DNA of 21,338 nucleotides from CAZQQN01 sp964549595 (lineage in GTDB: Bacteria; Bacteroidota; Bacteroidia; CAILMK01; CAYYUA01), in assembly GCA_964549595.1 (NCBI GenBank), contig CAZJWK010000039.1, positions 1 through 21,338 on the forward strand, read 5' to 3'. The notes under the pieces were generated by a model. It did not search any database, was not told the origin of the DNA, and saw only the letters and a list, made by a program, of their open reading frames with translations. Both the position numbers and the translations under genes were made by a program. Of this stretch, positions 14,989 through 21,338 are shown piece by piece. How positions within the stretch are numbered: the first letter of the stretch is position 1; each line of letters starts with the position of its first letter.

Positions 14989-15504
14989 TTATTGATCTTC
15001 CATTTTATTCAATGCCTTTTTACCCAACTTAATAAGTCCTTTAGGCCCGATGGCTCCTCTTTTCCGATGGACCACCTCCATTTCATCATCAAAATAAATT
15101 AAAGTAGGATAAGCTTTAACCCGATAATCTTTCTTAAACTTTCTACCTTTCCCTTTTTCCATGTCAAACTTAAAATTGATGAAATGCTTATTATAGAATT
15201 CACCTACCTTTTTTCTGGTAAAAACCCTGCGGCTCATGACTTTACAGGGCCCACACCAAGTGGCAAAAGCATCGACAAAAATCGGCTTACCCGTTTTTTG
15301 GGCTTTTTCTTTAGCGTCTTTCCAACTGCCCTCAAAGAATTGAATTCCCCTTTTCGGTTCCGCGGTTATACCTGATTTGCTTTCGGAAACCTTGGTGGTT
15401 TGATTGTTGGTATCGTTGGCTTGATTTTTACCGTTTTGGGCAAAATAAATTATGCCAGCCAGAATGATGAAGCTACCCAGAATTATGAGCGGTTTTGGTT
15501 TCAT
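14989..15504 (-). CDS. Membrane-anchored thioredoxin-fold protein
   Basis: This 171-residue protein has one N-terminal membrane segment (about 5-23), a polar linker (24-55) and a thioredoxin domain (about 55-165). The active site is WCGPCK with Cys84 and Cys87. The cis-proline loop AYPT has Pro133, and the usual strand before the active site reads PIFVDAFATW. The layout matches the periplasmic thioredoxin-like/DsbD-gamma type (Thioredoxin_7-like) rather than cytosolic thioredoxin, so the redox domain should face the periplasm. A reducing or isomerase role in envelope disulfide chemistry is inferred; the electron donor is not encoded here. The neighbouring T9SS clients carry many paired cysteines and are plausible but unproven substrates. 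The gene is monocistronic as far as can be seen. No SD is evident. Confidence 0.9.
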   Translation of the reverse strand: MKPKPLIILGSFIILAGIIYFAQNGKNQANDTNNQTTKVSESKSGITAEPKRGIQFFEGSWKDAKEKAQKTGKPIFVDAFATWCGPCKVMSRRVFTRKKVGEFYNKHFINFKFDMEKGKGRKFKKDYRVKAYPTLIYFDDEMEVVHRKRGAIGPKGLIKLGKKALNKMEDQ

Positions 15505-15809
15505 AAGTAAGTTTTTCTTGGTTTTTTTTGATTTTCGAAAATAACATCCGTTTCACGGGATTGATTCATCAATTGCATTTAGCATTTAATGAATCAAAAA
15601 ATTTGATTAACAAAAAACGTTCCATTAAACTTAAGGGTTGTCTGAATAAGTTATTTGGTGGCTTTTATGATTAAAACCTTTACGTTGTAGCCTTTTTGTG
15701 CCACCAGGAATATTTATCAAATGGAATGAACCATTTTGGTGTTTTTTTTGGGATGTTATCAAGAATAAACGGAGTTCTGGTTTTGCCCATTTTTTCAGGA
15801 TCTAAGAAT
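15505..15809. other. Divergent intergenic region, 305 bases
   Basis: This gap separates the minus-strand thioredoxin-like gene from the plus-strand small membrane protein gene. It is AT-rich. It holds a possible minus-strand -7 box, TATTTTCG (complement of 15536-15543, one mismatch to TAnnTTTG), the half-site cluster at 15561-15608, and a weak SD (AGGA, 15797-15800) for the downstream gene. A frame stays open upstream of ATG 15810 back to about 15696, but it reads as poor protein and I do not count it as coding. Confidence 0.5.
15561..15608. promoter_or_regulatory. Cluster of TTGATT/AATCAA half-sites, possible operator
   Basis: TTGATTCAT (15561-15569) and ATGAATCAA (15589-15597) form a perfect 9-base inverted repeat with a 19-base spacer. 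ATTGAT-TC-ATCAAT (15560-15573) and AATCAAA-AAA-TTTGATT (15592-15608) are two further perfect short palindromes overlapping it. The cluster lies upstream of the thioredoxin-like gene and in the divergent gap, where a DNA-binding regulator would be expected to bind. Confidence 0.35.
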
Positions 15810-16385
15810 ATGTTTAAACAGCTTTTCCATAAGGTTACTATTTTACAAGCTTTTAGCTTTTTATTATTGGTTGCTTTTGTATTTAATACTGGCGGCTATT
15901 GGTTGCTCTATTGGGGTATGAACCAGCATTATTATCAAAAACACCTGATACTTGAAAAATATGGCCAATACGATGAAGAGACGCTTGAGGTTTTAACCTT
16001 TGCAAAGGAAAGGCTCAGGAATGAAAAAGTTGGGCTGGAATGGGAGGAGAAAAAGGAGTTTGCGTATAAAGGGGGCATGTATGATGTCGTAAAAAAAACC
16101 CATAAGGAAGATTCCGTTCAGTTTCTGGTTAAACGGGATCATGAGGAAGAAAAGCTGCAAAAATGGGCGGCTAATGTTAAGCAAAATCAAGATAATGCAA
16201 CAAAACAACAAGATTTGGGGCTTTTGGGCTGGTTTAAATTGGTGATAACCCAGGCCCAGCCGGTTAACCCCCTTAAGGTCGATAAAAAAAGCCCTCCTTG
16301 TTTTTTTTCAATACCTTATTTAAACGACCTTTTTGATACTTACCTGAGTGTAGAAAAGCCCCCACCAGTTTTGAATTCCTTTTAA
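15810..16385 (+). CDS. Small single-pass membrane protein upstream of TonB receptor
   Basis: This 191-residue protein has a short basic N-terminus and one membrane segment (about 10-35, ILQAFSFLLLVAFVFNTGGY), followed by a charged region predicted to be mainly helical (about 45-130) with VGLEWEEKKEFAYKGGMYDV at 74-93. A proline-rich C-terminus contains SPP (161-163) and PPP (184-186). From memory, short proteins of this look, with an 'F.Y.G.MYD(I/V)' motif, occur next to TonB-dependent receptor or metal-transport genes in Bacteroidota; I know of no assigned function. I chose ATG 15810 because it gives a normal signal-anchor and has AGGA 9 bases upstream; longer versions from 15696 or 15726 are possible. 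The receptor gene starts 52 bases downstream, so the two are probably one transcript. Confidence 0.75.
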   Translation: MFKQLFHKVTILQAFSFLLLVAFVFNTGGYWLLYWGMNQHYYQKHLILEKYGQYDEETLEVLTFAKERLRNEKVGLEWEEKKEFAYKGGMYDVVKKTHKEDSVQFLVKRDHEEEKLQKWAANVKQNQDNATKQQDLGLLGWFKLVITQAQPVNPLKVDKKSPPCFFSIPYLNDLFDTYLSVEKPPPVLNSF

Positions 16386-16437
16386 TGAAAGATTCTGTTT
16401 TGACTATTTATTGTGGAATGAATTAAAAGGAATTTAA

Positions 16438-18849
16438 ATGCTTTCCAAAAAGCTTATTATCCTGTTATTGTCGATGATTTCATGGGGTCTTTTGCTTAAT
16501 GCCCAGGAAGTTCAGGTGCTGAAAAAATCTAATCAACGCCCTGTTGGCGATGTCAATATTGTCAATCTTGACCAGGAAGAATCCACTTTCACCAATGACC
16601 AGGGCAAGGCAAGCCTGGAAGCTTTTAGCCGGGGTGACACCCTTACGTTTAAGCATTCATCCTATTTCCCGGTTAAAATAGCCTTCAGTGAATTGGCTAA
16701 TCAGGATTTCAAGGTGATGCTCAGTGAGCGGCTAATGAACCTTGAGGAGGTTGTGATTTCAGGTAGCCGCTGGGAGCAAAGAAGAGCAAACATTCCTAAC
16801 AAAATACGTCCGATCACGGAAGAAGAAGTGGCGTTTGATAACCCGCAAACTTCGGCTGACTTACTGGATGCTTCCAACGAAGTCTTTGTCCAGAAGAGCC
16901 AGCTTGGAGGAGGCAGCCCCATGATCAGGGGGTTTGCCACCAAATCAGTTTTATTAACAGTTGATGGCGTTCGGATGAACAATGCCATATTTCGGGGTGG
17001 TAATCTTCAAAATGTAATCAATATTGACCCCCATGCGATCGAACGGTCTGAAGTAATTTTTGGCCCGGGTTCTGTTATCTATGGCAGTGATGCGCTTGGA
17101 GGTGTTATGGCTTTCCATACAAAAGAACCCGAACTGGCAAAAACTAATGATGTTCGGGTAAATGGGAGCCTAATGACGCGTTTTGCCACGGCCAATAATG
17201 AAAATACAGGCCATGCCGAAATCAATATTGGCACGGAAAAGTGGGGTTTCTTTACCAGTGCCACCTATTCTGATTTCGAAGATTTGAAAATGGGAACCCA
17301 AGGCCACTCTTCTTTCAAGCGGGATAGCTTTGTTAGGCGGATCAAGGGGGAGGATGTGACACTGGAAAATGAGGATCCCAATGTGCAAAAGCCTTCTGGT
17401 TTCAGTGAATATTTCCTTATGCAAAAAGTCCGTTTTAAGTCGAACGATCATTGGGATTTCAAATATGGCTTTCATTATTCCCGAACTTCCGAGATCCCTC
17501 GGTATGATCGTTTGATTCAGCGCAAGCCCCGGCTTTCAGGGCCTTTCAAAAATGCTACTTGGTATTATGGTCCCCAAATTTGGATGATGAATAACCTTAA
17601 GGTGAAGCATAGCAGGGAAACTGCCCTTTATGACGAAGCCAAACTGACCCTTGCTCAGCAATTTTATAAGGAAAGCCGTCATGACAGGGGTTATCGAGAA
17701 GTATCCTTGCGTCACCGTCAGGAACAGGTTGACATATACACTTCAAACCTGGATTTGCGGAAAACCTTCTCGGAAAATACCCGATTGTTTTATGGTTTAC
17801 AAGGTGTTTACAACTATGTGCATTCGGATGCCAGGCTGGAGAATGTGGAGAATGGTGCCACAAAACCTACGGCCACCAGGTACCCGGATGGTTCGGATTA
17901 CCAAACTTATGCGGCTTATGGTCGTTTGGTCCATGACTTTAATAAACAATGGACGATCAATGTGGGTGCCCGGTATACAAGAGTGGCTCTTAATGCGGAT
18001 CTTACGGAAAATTTGGAATATTACGACTTTGACTTCCGGAAGATCAACCTGAATACAGGGGCTTTAAACGGGAATGTGGGTTTGGTGTATAAACCAGATG
18101 ATTCCTGGCGGTTTAAGCTGAATGCTTCATCCGGTTTCCGGGCACCCAATATCGATGATGTCGGTAAAGTGTTTGATTCTGAACCCGGTAGCGTAGTGGT
18201 TCCTAATGACAACCTATCTCCGGAATATACCTATAACGGAGACCTGGGCATTGTCAAACATTTCAGGGATAAGGCCCGTATCGCGGTAAACGGTTTTTAT
18301 ACATTGGTCACTGATGCCATGGTCAGGCGTCCTACAGGTGGAGATTCTATTATTTATGACGGGGTTAAGAGCCAGCCGATTTCTATCCAGAATGCAGCCG
18401 GTTCGGATATTTATGGAGGTAGCATCTCTTTTAGGGCTGCCATTACCCCTTCTTTAAAGATAAAGGCTAAATATACGCAGATTGAAGGTGAAACCGATAA
18501 CGGGGAACCCATAAGGCATGTGGCACCACCGTTTGGAGCCGGTCACTTAATTTATGAAAAAAGCGGGCTCAAATTGGATTGCTTTGCCAAATTCAATAGA
18601 AAGCTCCCCAATTCCCAACTGAGCCCATCTGAACAAGATAAGTTGCACATGTATGCGTTAACTAAAGACAAAGAGCCTTATTCCCCGGGCTGGTATACCC
18701 TTAATTTTAGGGCTGGTTACGAGTTTAATGAGAGCCTAAGCCTCAATGTTGGTGTGGAGAATATACTGGACAAGCGGTATCGGCCTTATTCATCCGGGAT
18801 TGTGGCGCCGGGTAGGAATATTTACCTTACCCTTAGGGGACATTTTTAA
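16438..18849 (+). CDS. TonB-dependent outer-membrane receptor, haem/haemoglobin-receptor type
   Basis: This 803-residue protein is full length for the family. A signal peptide (about 1-22, ending LLNAQ) precedes a carboxypeptidase-regulatory-like domain (about 23-98). A TonB-box-like segment LEEVVISGSR lies at 102-111, the plug domain at about 115-230 (GGGSPMIRGF, LTVDGVRMNN, VIYGSDALGG), and a 22-strand-type barrel runs from about 240 to 803, ending in LTLRGHF with a terminal aromatic residue. The barrel carries FRAP (567-570) and NDNL (590-593), the positions of the FRAP/NPDL signature of haem and haemoglobin receptors. No histidine lies between them, where haem receptors usually have a ligand, so the substrate is uncertain. 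Uptake would be driven by TonB-ExbB-ExbD, not encoded here. AAAAGGAA at 16425-16432 is a good ribosome-binding site. No Fur-like box was recognised upstream. Confidence 0.9.
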   Translation: MLSKKLIILLLSMISWGLLLNAQEVQVLKKSNQRPVGDVNIVNLDQEESTFTNDQGKASLEAFSRGDTLTFKHSSYFPVKIAFSELANQDFKVMLSERLMNLEEVVISGSRWEQRRANIPNKIRPITEEEVAFDNPQTSADLLDASNEVFVQKSQLGGGSPMIRGFATKSVLLTVDGVRMNNAIFRGGNLQNVINIDPHAIERSEVIFGPGSVIYGSDALGGVMAFHTKEPELAKTNDVRVNGSLMTRFATANNENTGHAEINIGTEKWGFFTSATYSDFEDLKMGTQGHSSFKRDSFVRRIKGEDVTLENEDPNVQKPSGFSEYFLMQKVRFKSNDHWDFKYGFHYSRTSEIPRYDRLIQRKPRLSGPFKNATWYYGPQIWMMNNLKVKHSRETALYDEAKLTLAQQFYKESRHDRGYREVSLRHRQEQVDIYTSNLDLRKTFSENTRLFYGLQGVYNYVHSDARLENVENGATKPTATRYPDGSDYQTYAAYGRLVHDFNKQWTINVGARYTRVALNADLTENLEYYDFDFRKINLNTGALNGNVGLVYKPDDSWRFKLNASSGFRAPNIDDVGKVFDSEPGSVVVPNDNLSPEYTYNGDLGIVKHFRDKARIAVNGFYTLVTDAMVRRPTGGDSIIYDGVKSQPISIQNAAGSDIYGGSISFRAAITPSLKIKAKYTQIEGETDNGEPIRHVAPPFGAGHLIYEKSGLKLDCFAKFNRKLPNSQLSPSEQDKLHMYALTKDKEPYSPGWYTLNFRAGYEFNESLSLNVGVENILDKRYRPYSSGIVAPGRNIYLTLRGHF

Positions 18850-18997
18850 AAAATGCAATATTACTGTTTGTGGTGGTGTGGAATTTGTCCACGTCACAAC
18901 TTTTCGAAAAATAAAACTTTTATCGGGGAATCAAAAAATGGCATGAATGAGATTTTTTTCATTGAGTGAATCCCGTGGCTTAATCTCGGTTTAAACT

Positions 18998-19005
18998 TAG
19001 TTTTG
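18998..19005 (+). promoter_or_regulatory. Exact TAnnTTTG box directly before the antiporter start
   Basis: TAGTTTTG matches the Bacteroidota -7 consensus exactly and ends four bases before the ATG at 19010. If used, transcription would begin at or within a few bases of the start codon, giving a leaderless mRNA. No TTG was found 19-21 bases upstream, so it may be a chance match. Confidence 0.35.
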
Positions 19006-19009
19006 TTGT

Positions 19010-21010
19010 ATGGAAATCCCTCTACTCACCGATATTGTAATCATTTTAGGCCTTTCTGTATTGGTTATTCTGGGATTCAGGAAACTGAATTTACCAAATA
19101 TCCTGGGATTTCTATTTACCGGAGTTTTAGCAGGACCCCATGGCTTATCCCTCGTAAAGGCTTCCCATGAAGTGGAAGTACTGGCTGAAATCGGTGTTAT
19201 TTTGCTGCTTTTTGTGATTGGTATGGAGTTTTCCCTTAAAAGCTTGATCAGGATTAAAAATGCCGTGATCTTCGGTGGGGGATTGCAAGTTGGTTTGACG
19301 ACTGCAGTAGCGTCATTCATTGCTTATGAATTGGACTATCCTTTAAATCAAGCCATTTTCCTGGGTTTTCTGTTTTCCTTGAGTAGCACTGCTATTGTGC
19401 TGAAACTTTTACAGGACAGGGGAGAAATTAATAGTCCACATGGAAATATCACCCTTGCTGTTCTTATATTCCAGGATGTTATTGTGGTTCCCATGATGCT
19501 CTTTACCCCGATACTTGCCGGGGAATCCAATAATGTTTTGCAAGCCATCCTGTTATTATTACTAAAGGGGGCCGGGTTGATTATTTTCATTTTAATAAGT
19601 GCCCGAACCCTTGTTCCTCAATTGCTTTACCAGGTCGCTAAGACCAAAAGCAGCGAACTTTTCATTTTAACAATTGTCGTGATTTGTTTTGCTGTGGCCT
19701 GGTTAACCAATACCCTGGGGCTTTCATTAGCTCTGGGGGCTTTTATGGCCGGGTTATGTATTTCGGAATCCGATTACAGCCACCAGGCAACCGGCAATAT
19801 TTTACCCTTCCGCGAAATTTTTACCAGCATATTTTTTGTCTCCATTGGTATGTTACTGGATATTGGTTTTCTTATTAACCATATTCCGGTAATCCTTTTA
19901 TTGACTATTATTGTTTTTCTTTTGAAAGGAGCTTTAGCAACGCTTGCCGCTTGGCTTCTTCGTTATCCGCCGCGCACTTTTATTTTGGTTGGGCTTTCCT
20001 TGTTCCAGGTGGGTGAGTTTGCTTTTATCCTTTCAAAAACAGGCCTCGAGTACCAATTAATAGCCGGCGATACTTATCAGTATTTTCTTTCCATTTCCAT
20101 CCTGACCATGGCTTTAACCCCTTTTGTCATCAAATTTGGGGATCGGATAGCTTATATCATTTTGTCGGCGAAATGGCCGGGTAAGGTTATGAAAAACATC
20201 CAGATTTCCGGAGGTAATACCGTTGACAAAGCTTCAGAATATGAAAACCTGGAAGACCATCTCATCATAATCGGATTTGGCATTAATGGCCGCAATGTGG
20301 CGAAGGCTGCTAAACAGGCCAATATACCCTACGTGATCCTGGAACTCAATGCCGAAACCGTTCACAATGAAAAAGCCAAAGGGGAACCGATTTATTACGG
20401 AGATGCCAATCACTTAAATGTGCTGGAGCACCTAATCGTTCAAAAAGCCAGGGTGGCTGTCGTAGCCATATCAGACCCCGCCGCTACTAAGCGGATCATA
20501 AGCAATATCCGGCAACTAAGTAAAACGATACACTTGATTGTCCGTACACGATTTGTCAAAGAAATGGAGGAAAACATCAACTTAGGGGCTGATGAAGTTA
20601 TTCCTGAAGAATTTGAAACTTCCATCGAAATTTTCAACCGGGTTATGACCAAATACTTGATCCCAATGCAGGAAATCGAGGAGTTTACCCGGTCCATTCG
20701 ATCGGATCGCTACGAGCTGTTAAGAAGTAGCCCTTCTTATACGAGTGAACCGCCCAAATACAACCTGGCTTTACCCGAAGTGGAAATAGTGGCTTTAAAG
20801 GTAGAATATGCCGCAAAGGACATTGTCAATACACCTTTGAAGGAAACCCGGATTAGGGAAGACTTTAAGGTCAACGTAGTAGGCATAAAACGTGAGCATC
20901 AATACTATTTTGAGCTACACGGGGAAATTCAAATTCAAAAAGGTGATATCCTTTACGTGGTGGGGAAACCTGATAAAGTGGTCGCATTTAACAAAGCGAT
21001 TTCTCGTTAA
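19010..21010 (+). CDS. CPA2-family cation:proton antiporter with RCK (TrkA-N/TrkA-C) tail
   Basis: This 666-residue protein is an inner-membrane monovalent cation:proton antiporter of the KefB/KefC type. Residues 1-385 form the multi-pass exchanger domain, with LPNILGFLFTGVLAGPHGL (28-46), a conserved SSTAIVLKLL segment (125-134), FQD (154-156, the acidic transport residue region) and GEFAFIL (335-341). Residues about 415-535 are a Rossmann TrkA-N domain with G422-x-G424-x-x-G427, the ribose-binding acid Glu445 and GDA at 464-466, so NAD(H) or a related nucleotide should gate transport. Residues about 585-665 are a TrkA-C ligand-binding domain. It most probably expels K+ or Na+ in exchange for protons; which ion cannot be read from the sequence. 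No ancillary KefF/KefG-type gene is adjacent. The start is supported by the family-typical N-terminus; no SD is visible. Confidence 0.92.
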   Translation: MEIPLLTDIVIILGLSVLVILGFRKLNLPNILGFLFTGVLAGPHGLSLVKASHEVEVLAEIGVILLLFVIGMEFSLKSLIRIKNAVIFGGGLQVGLTTAVASFIAYELDYPLNQAIFLGFLFSLSSTAIVLKLLQDRGEINSPHGNITLAVLIFQDVIVVPMMLFTPILAGESNNVLQAILLLLLKGAGLIIFILISARTLVPQLLYQVAKTKSSELFILTIVVICFAVAWLTNTLGLSLALGAFMAGLCISESDYSHQATGNILPFREIFTSIFFVSIGMLLDIGFLINHIPVILLLTIIVFLLKGALATLAAWLLRYPPRTFILVGLSLFQVGEFAFILSKTGLEYQLIAGDTYQYFLSISILTMALTPFVIKFGDRIAYIILSAKWPGKVMKNIQISGGNTVDKASEYENLEDHLIIIGFGINGRNVAKAAKQANIPYVILELNAETVHNEKAKGEPIYYGDANHLNVLEHLIVQKARVAVVAISDPAATKRIISNIRQLSKTIHLIVRTRFVKEMEENINLGADEVIPEEFETSIEIFNRVMTKYLIPMQEIEEFTRSIRSDRYELLRSSPSYTSEPPKYNLALPEVEIVALKVEYAAKDIVNTPLKETRIREDFKVNVVGIKREHQYYFELHGEIQIQKGDILYVVGKPDKVVAFNKAISR

Positions 21011-21338
21011 TACAGCTATCAGAACTGCATGGGAAGCGCTTGAACTGGATTTTAAATTAATTAGAAGGATAAATCTCGATTTCATCATGGCAATCTTAAA
21101 CCTTTATTAGGTAGGTAATTGGTGATAAGCCTTTAAAAATCTCAGAATTCCTGATCTGTCCCCCCTATCAGTATTCAAAGCCTCTGAATCTGTTCCGTTC
21201 TTCTATAATGGGATCCCTTTCTAAAAATTAATTTTAATTCGTGTTATCAATGTCCTTTTCTTTTTACTGCTCAAAAGAAAATACACCCTTTGATTGAATT
21301 TTTTGACCCGTTCTAAGGGGGTGGATCAAAAGCCTTTG
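21011..21338. other. Terminal 328 bases without a supported gene
   Basis: No frame here gives a convincing protein on either strand, and no intrinsic terminator follows the antiporter. A perfect 9-base A/T-rich inverted repeat, TTTTCTTTT (21256-21264) and AAAAGAAAA (21273-21281) with an 8-base loop, is visible but has no adjacent T run. Several short interrupted frames near the window edge could be the edge of a neighbouring gene or decayed sequence; I cannot tell which. Confidence 0.4.

Noticed and set aside
15656..15706. Inverted repeat TGGTGGC / GCCACCA with a 37-base loop
   Set aside because: The arms are only seven bases with a long unstructured loop, there is no U tract, and no functional position relative to a promoter was found.
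15696..15809. N-terminal extension of the small membrane protein to 15696 or 15726
   Set aside because: The extra residues precede a normal basic-plus-hydrophobic signal anchor, and the AGGA site is placed for ATG 15810. The frame looks open by chance in AT-rich DNA, although ATG 15726 cannot be fully excluded.
18860..18900. GTGGA-ATTTG-TCCAC hairpin after the receptor gene as a terminator
   Set aside because: The stem is only five base pairs and no T run follows it, so it cannot be called an intrinsic terminator.
21256..21281. TTTTCTTTT / AAAAGAAAA hairpin as terminator of the antiporter gene
   Set aside because: The stem is almost all A-U, is 246 bases after the stop, and is followed by TACACC rather than a T run.
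21011..21338. Remnant of an insertion sequence or gene at the right edge
   Set aside because: No transposase motif, terminal inverted repeats or target duplication could be seen, and all frames are broken by stops within short distances. The evidence is too weak to call.

Overview
The window reads as accessory and surface-biology DNA from a member of the phylum Bacteroidota. The main evidence is a run of five adjacent genes whose products end in the type A C-terminal sorting domain of the type IX secretion system (T9SS), a system confined to that phylum. Supporting evidence is a TonB-dependent receptor with an N-terminal carboxypeptidase-regulatory-like domain, weak or absent Shine-Dalgarno sites at most starts, and promoter boxes of the Bacteroidota TAnnTTTG type. 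The genus cannot be named from the sequence alone.

Region 1 (1-10618, plus strand) holds three secreted multidomain proteins. The first (1-1668, 5' end outside the window) carries the end of a GEVED domain, five Ig-like modules and a sorting domain. The second (1738-4968) has GEVED, CARDB-like and Ig-like domains, seven PKD-like domains and a sorting domain. The third (5192-10618) is a giant with two tandem jelly-roll/FN3 units, a MAM-like domain, a CARDB-like domain, an Ig-like domain that appears to contain a nested lamin-tail domain, six PKD-like domains and a sorting domain. A hairpin separates genes 1 and 2, and a strong intrinsic terminator separates genes 2 and 3.

Region 2 (10729-13334, minus strand) holds two smaller secreted T9SS clients, each built from a duplicated domain. 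The upstream gene ends at an intrinsic terminator. The start codon and ribosome-binding site of the downstream gene lie inside a long predicted hairpin.

Region 3 (13451-16385) holds a cytoplasmic helical-repeat protein of unknown function (plus), a membrane-anchored thioredoxin-fold protein with a CxxC site (minus), and a small single-pass membrane protein (plus).

Region 4 (16438-21010, plus) holds a TonB-dependent receptor of the haemoglobin/haem type, probably co-transcribed with the small membrane protein, and a CPA2-type cation:proton antiporter with a fused NAD(H)-binding RCK regulatory tail. The last 328 bases hold no gene I can support.

Functionally, the five secreted proteins would cross the inner membrane by Sec, leave through T9SS and be attached to the cell surface or released. 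Their many paired cysteines suggest periplasmic disulfide formation; the thioredoxin-like protein could be relevant to that, but no direct link is visible. I see no RNA genes, CRISPR arrays, transposases or phage genes, and no convincing new multi-gene system. The most interesting signals are architectural (nested domain, exact-length tandem duplication, patterned cysteines) and regulatory (hairpin over a start codon, half-site cluster).
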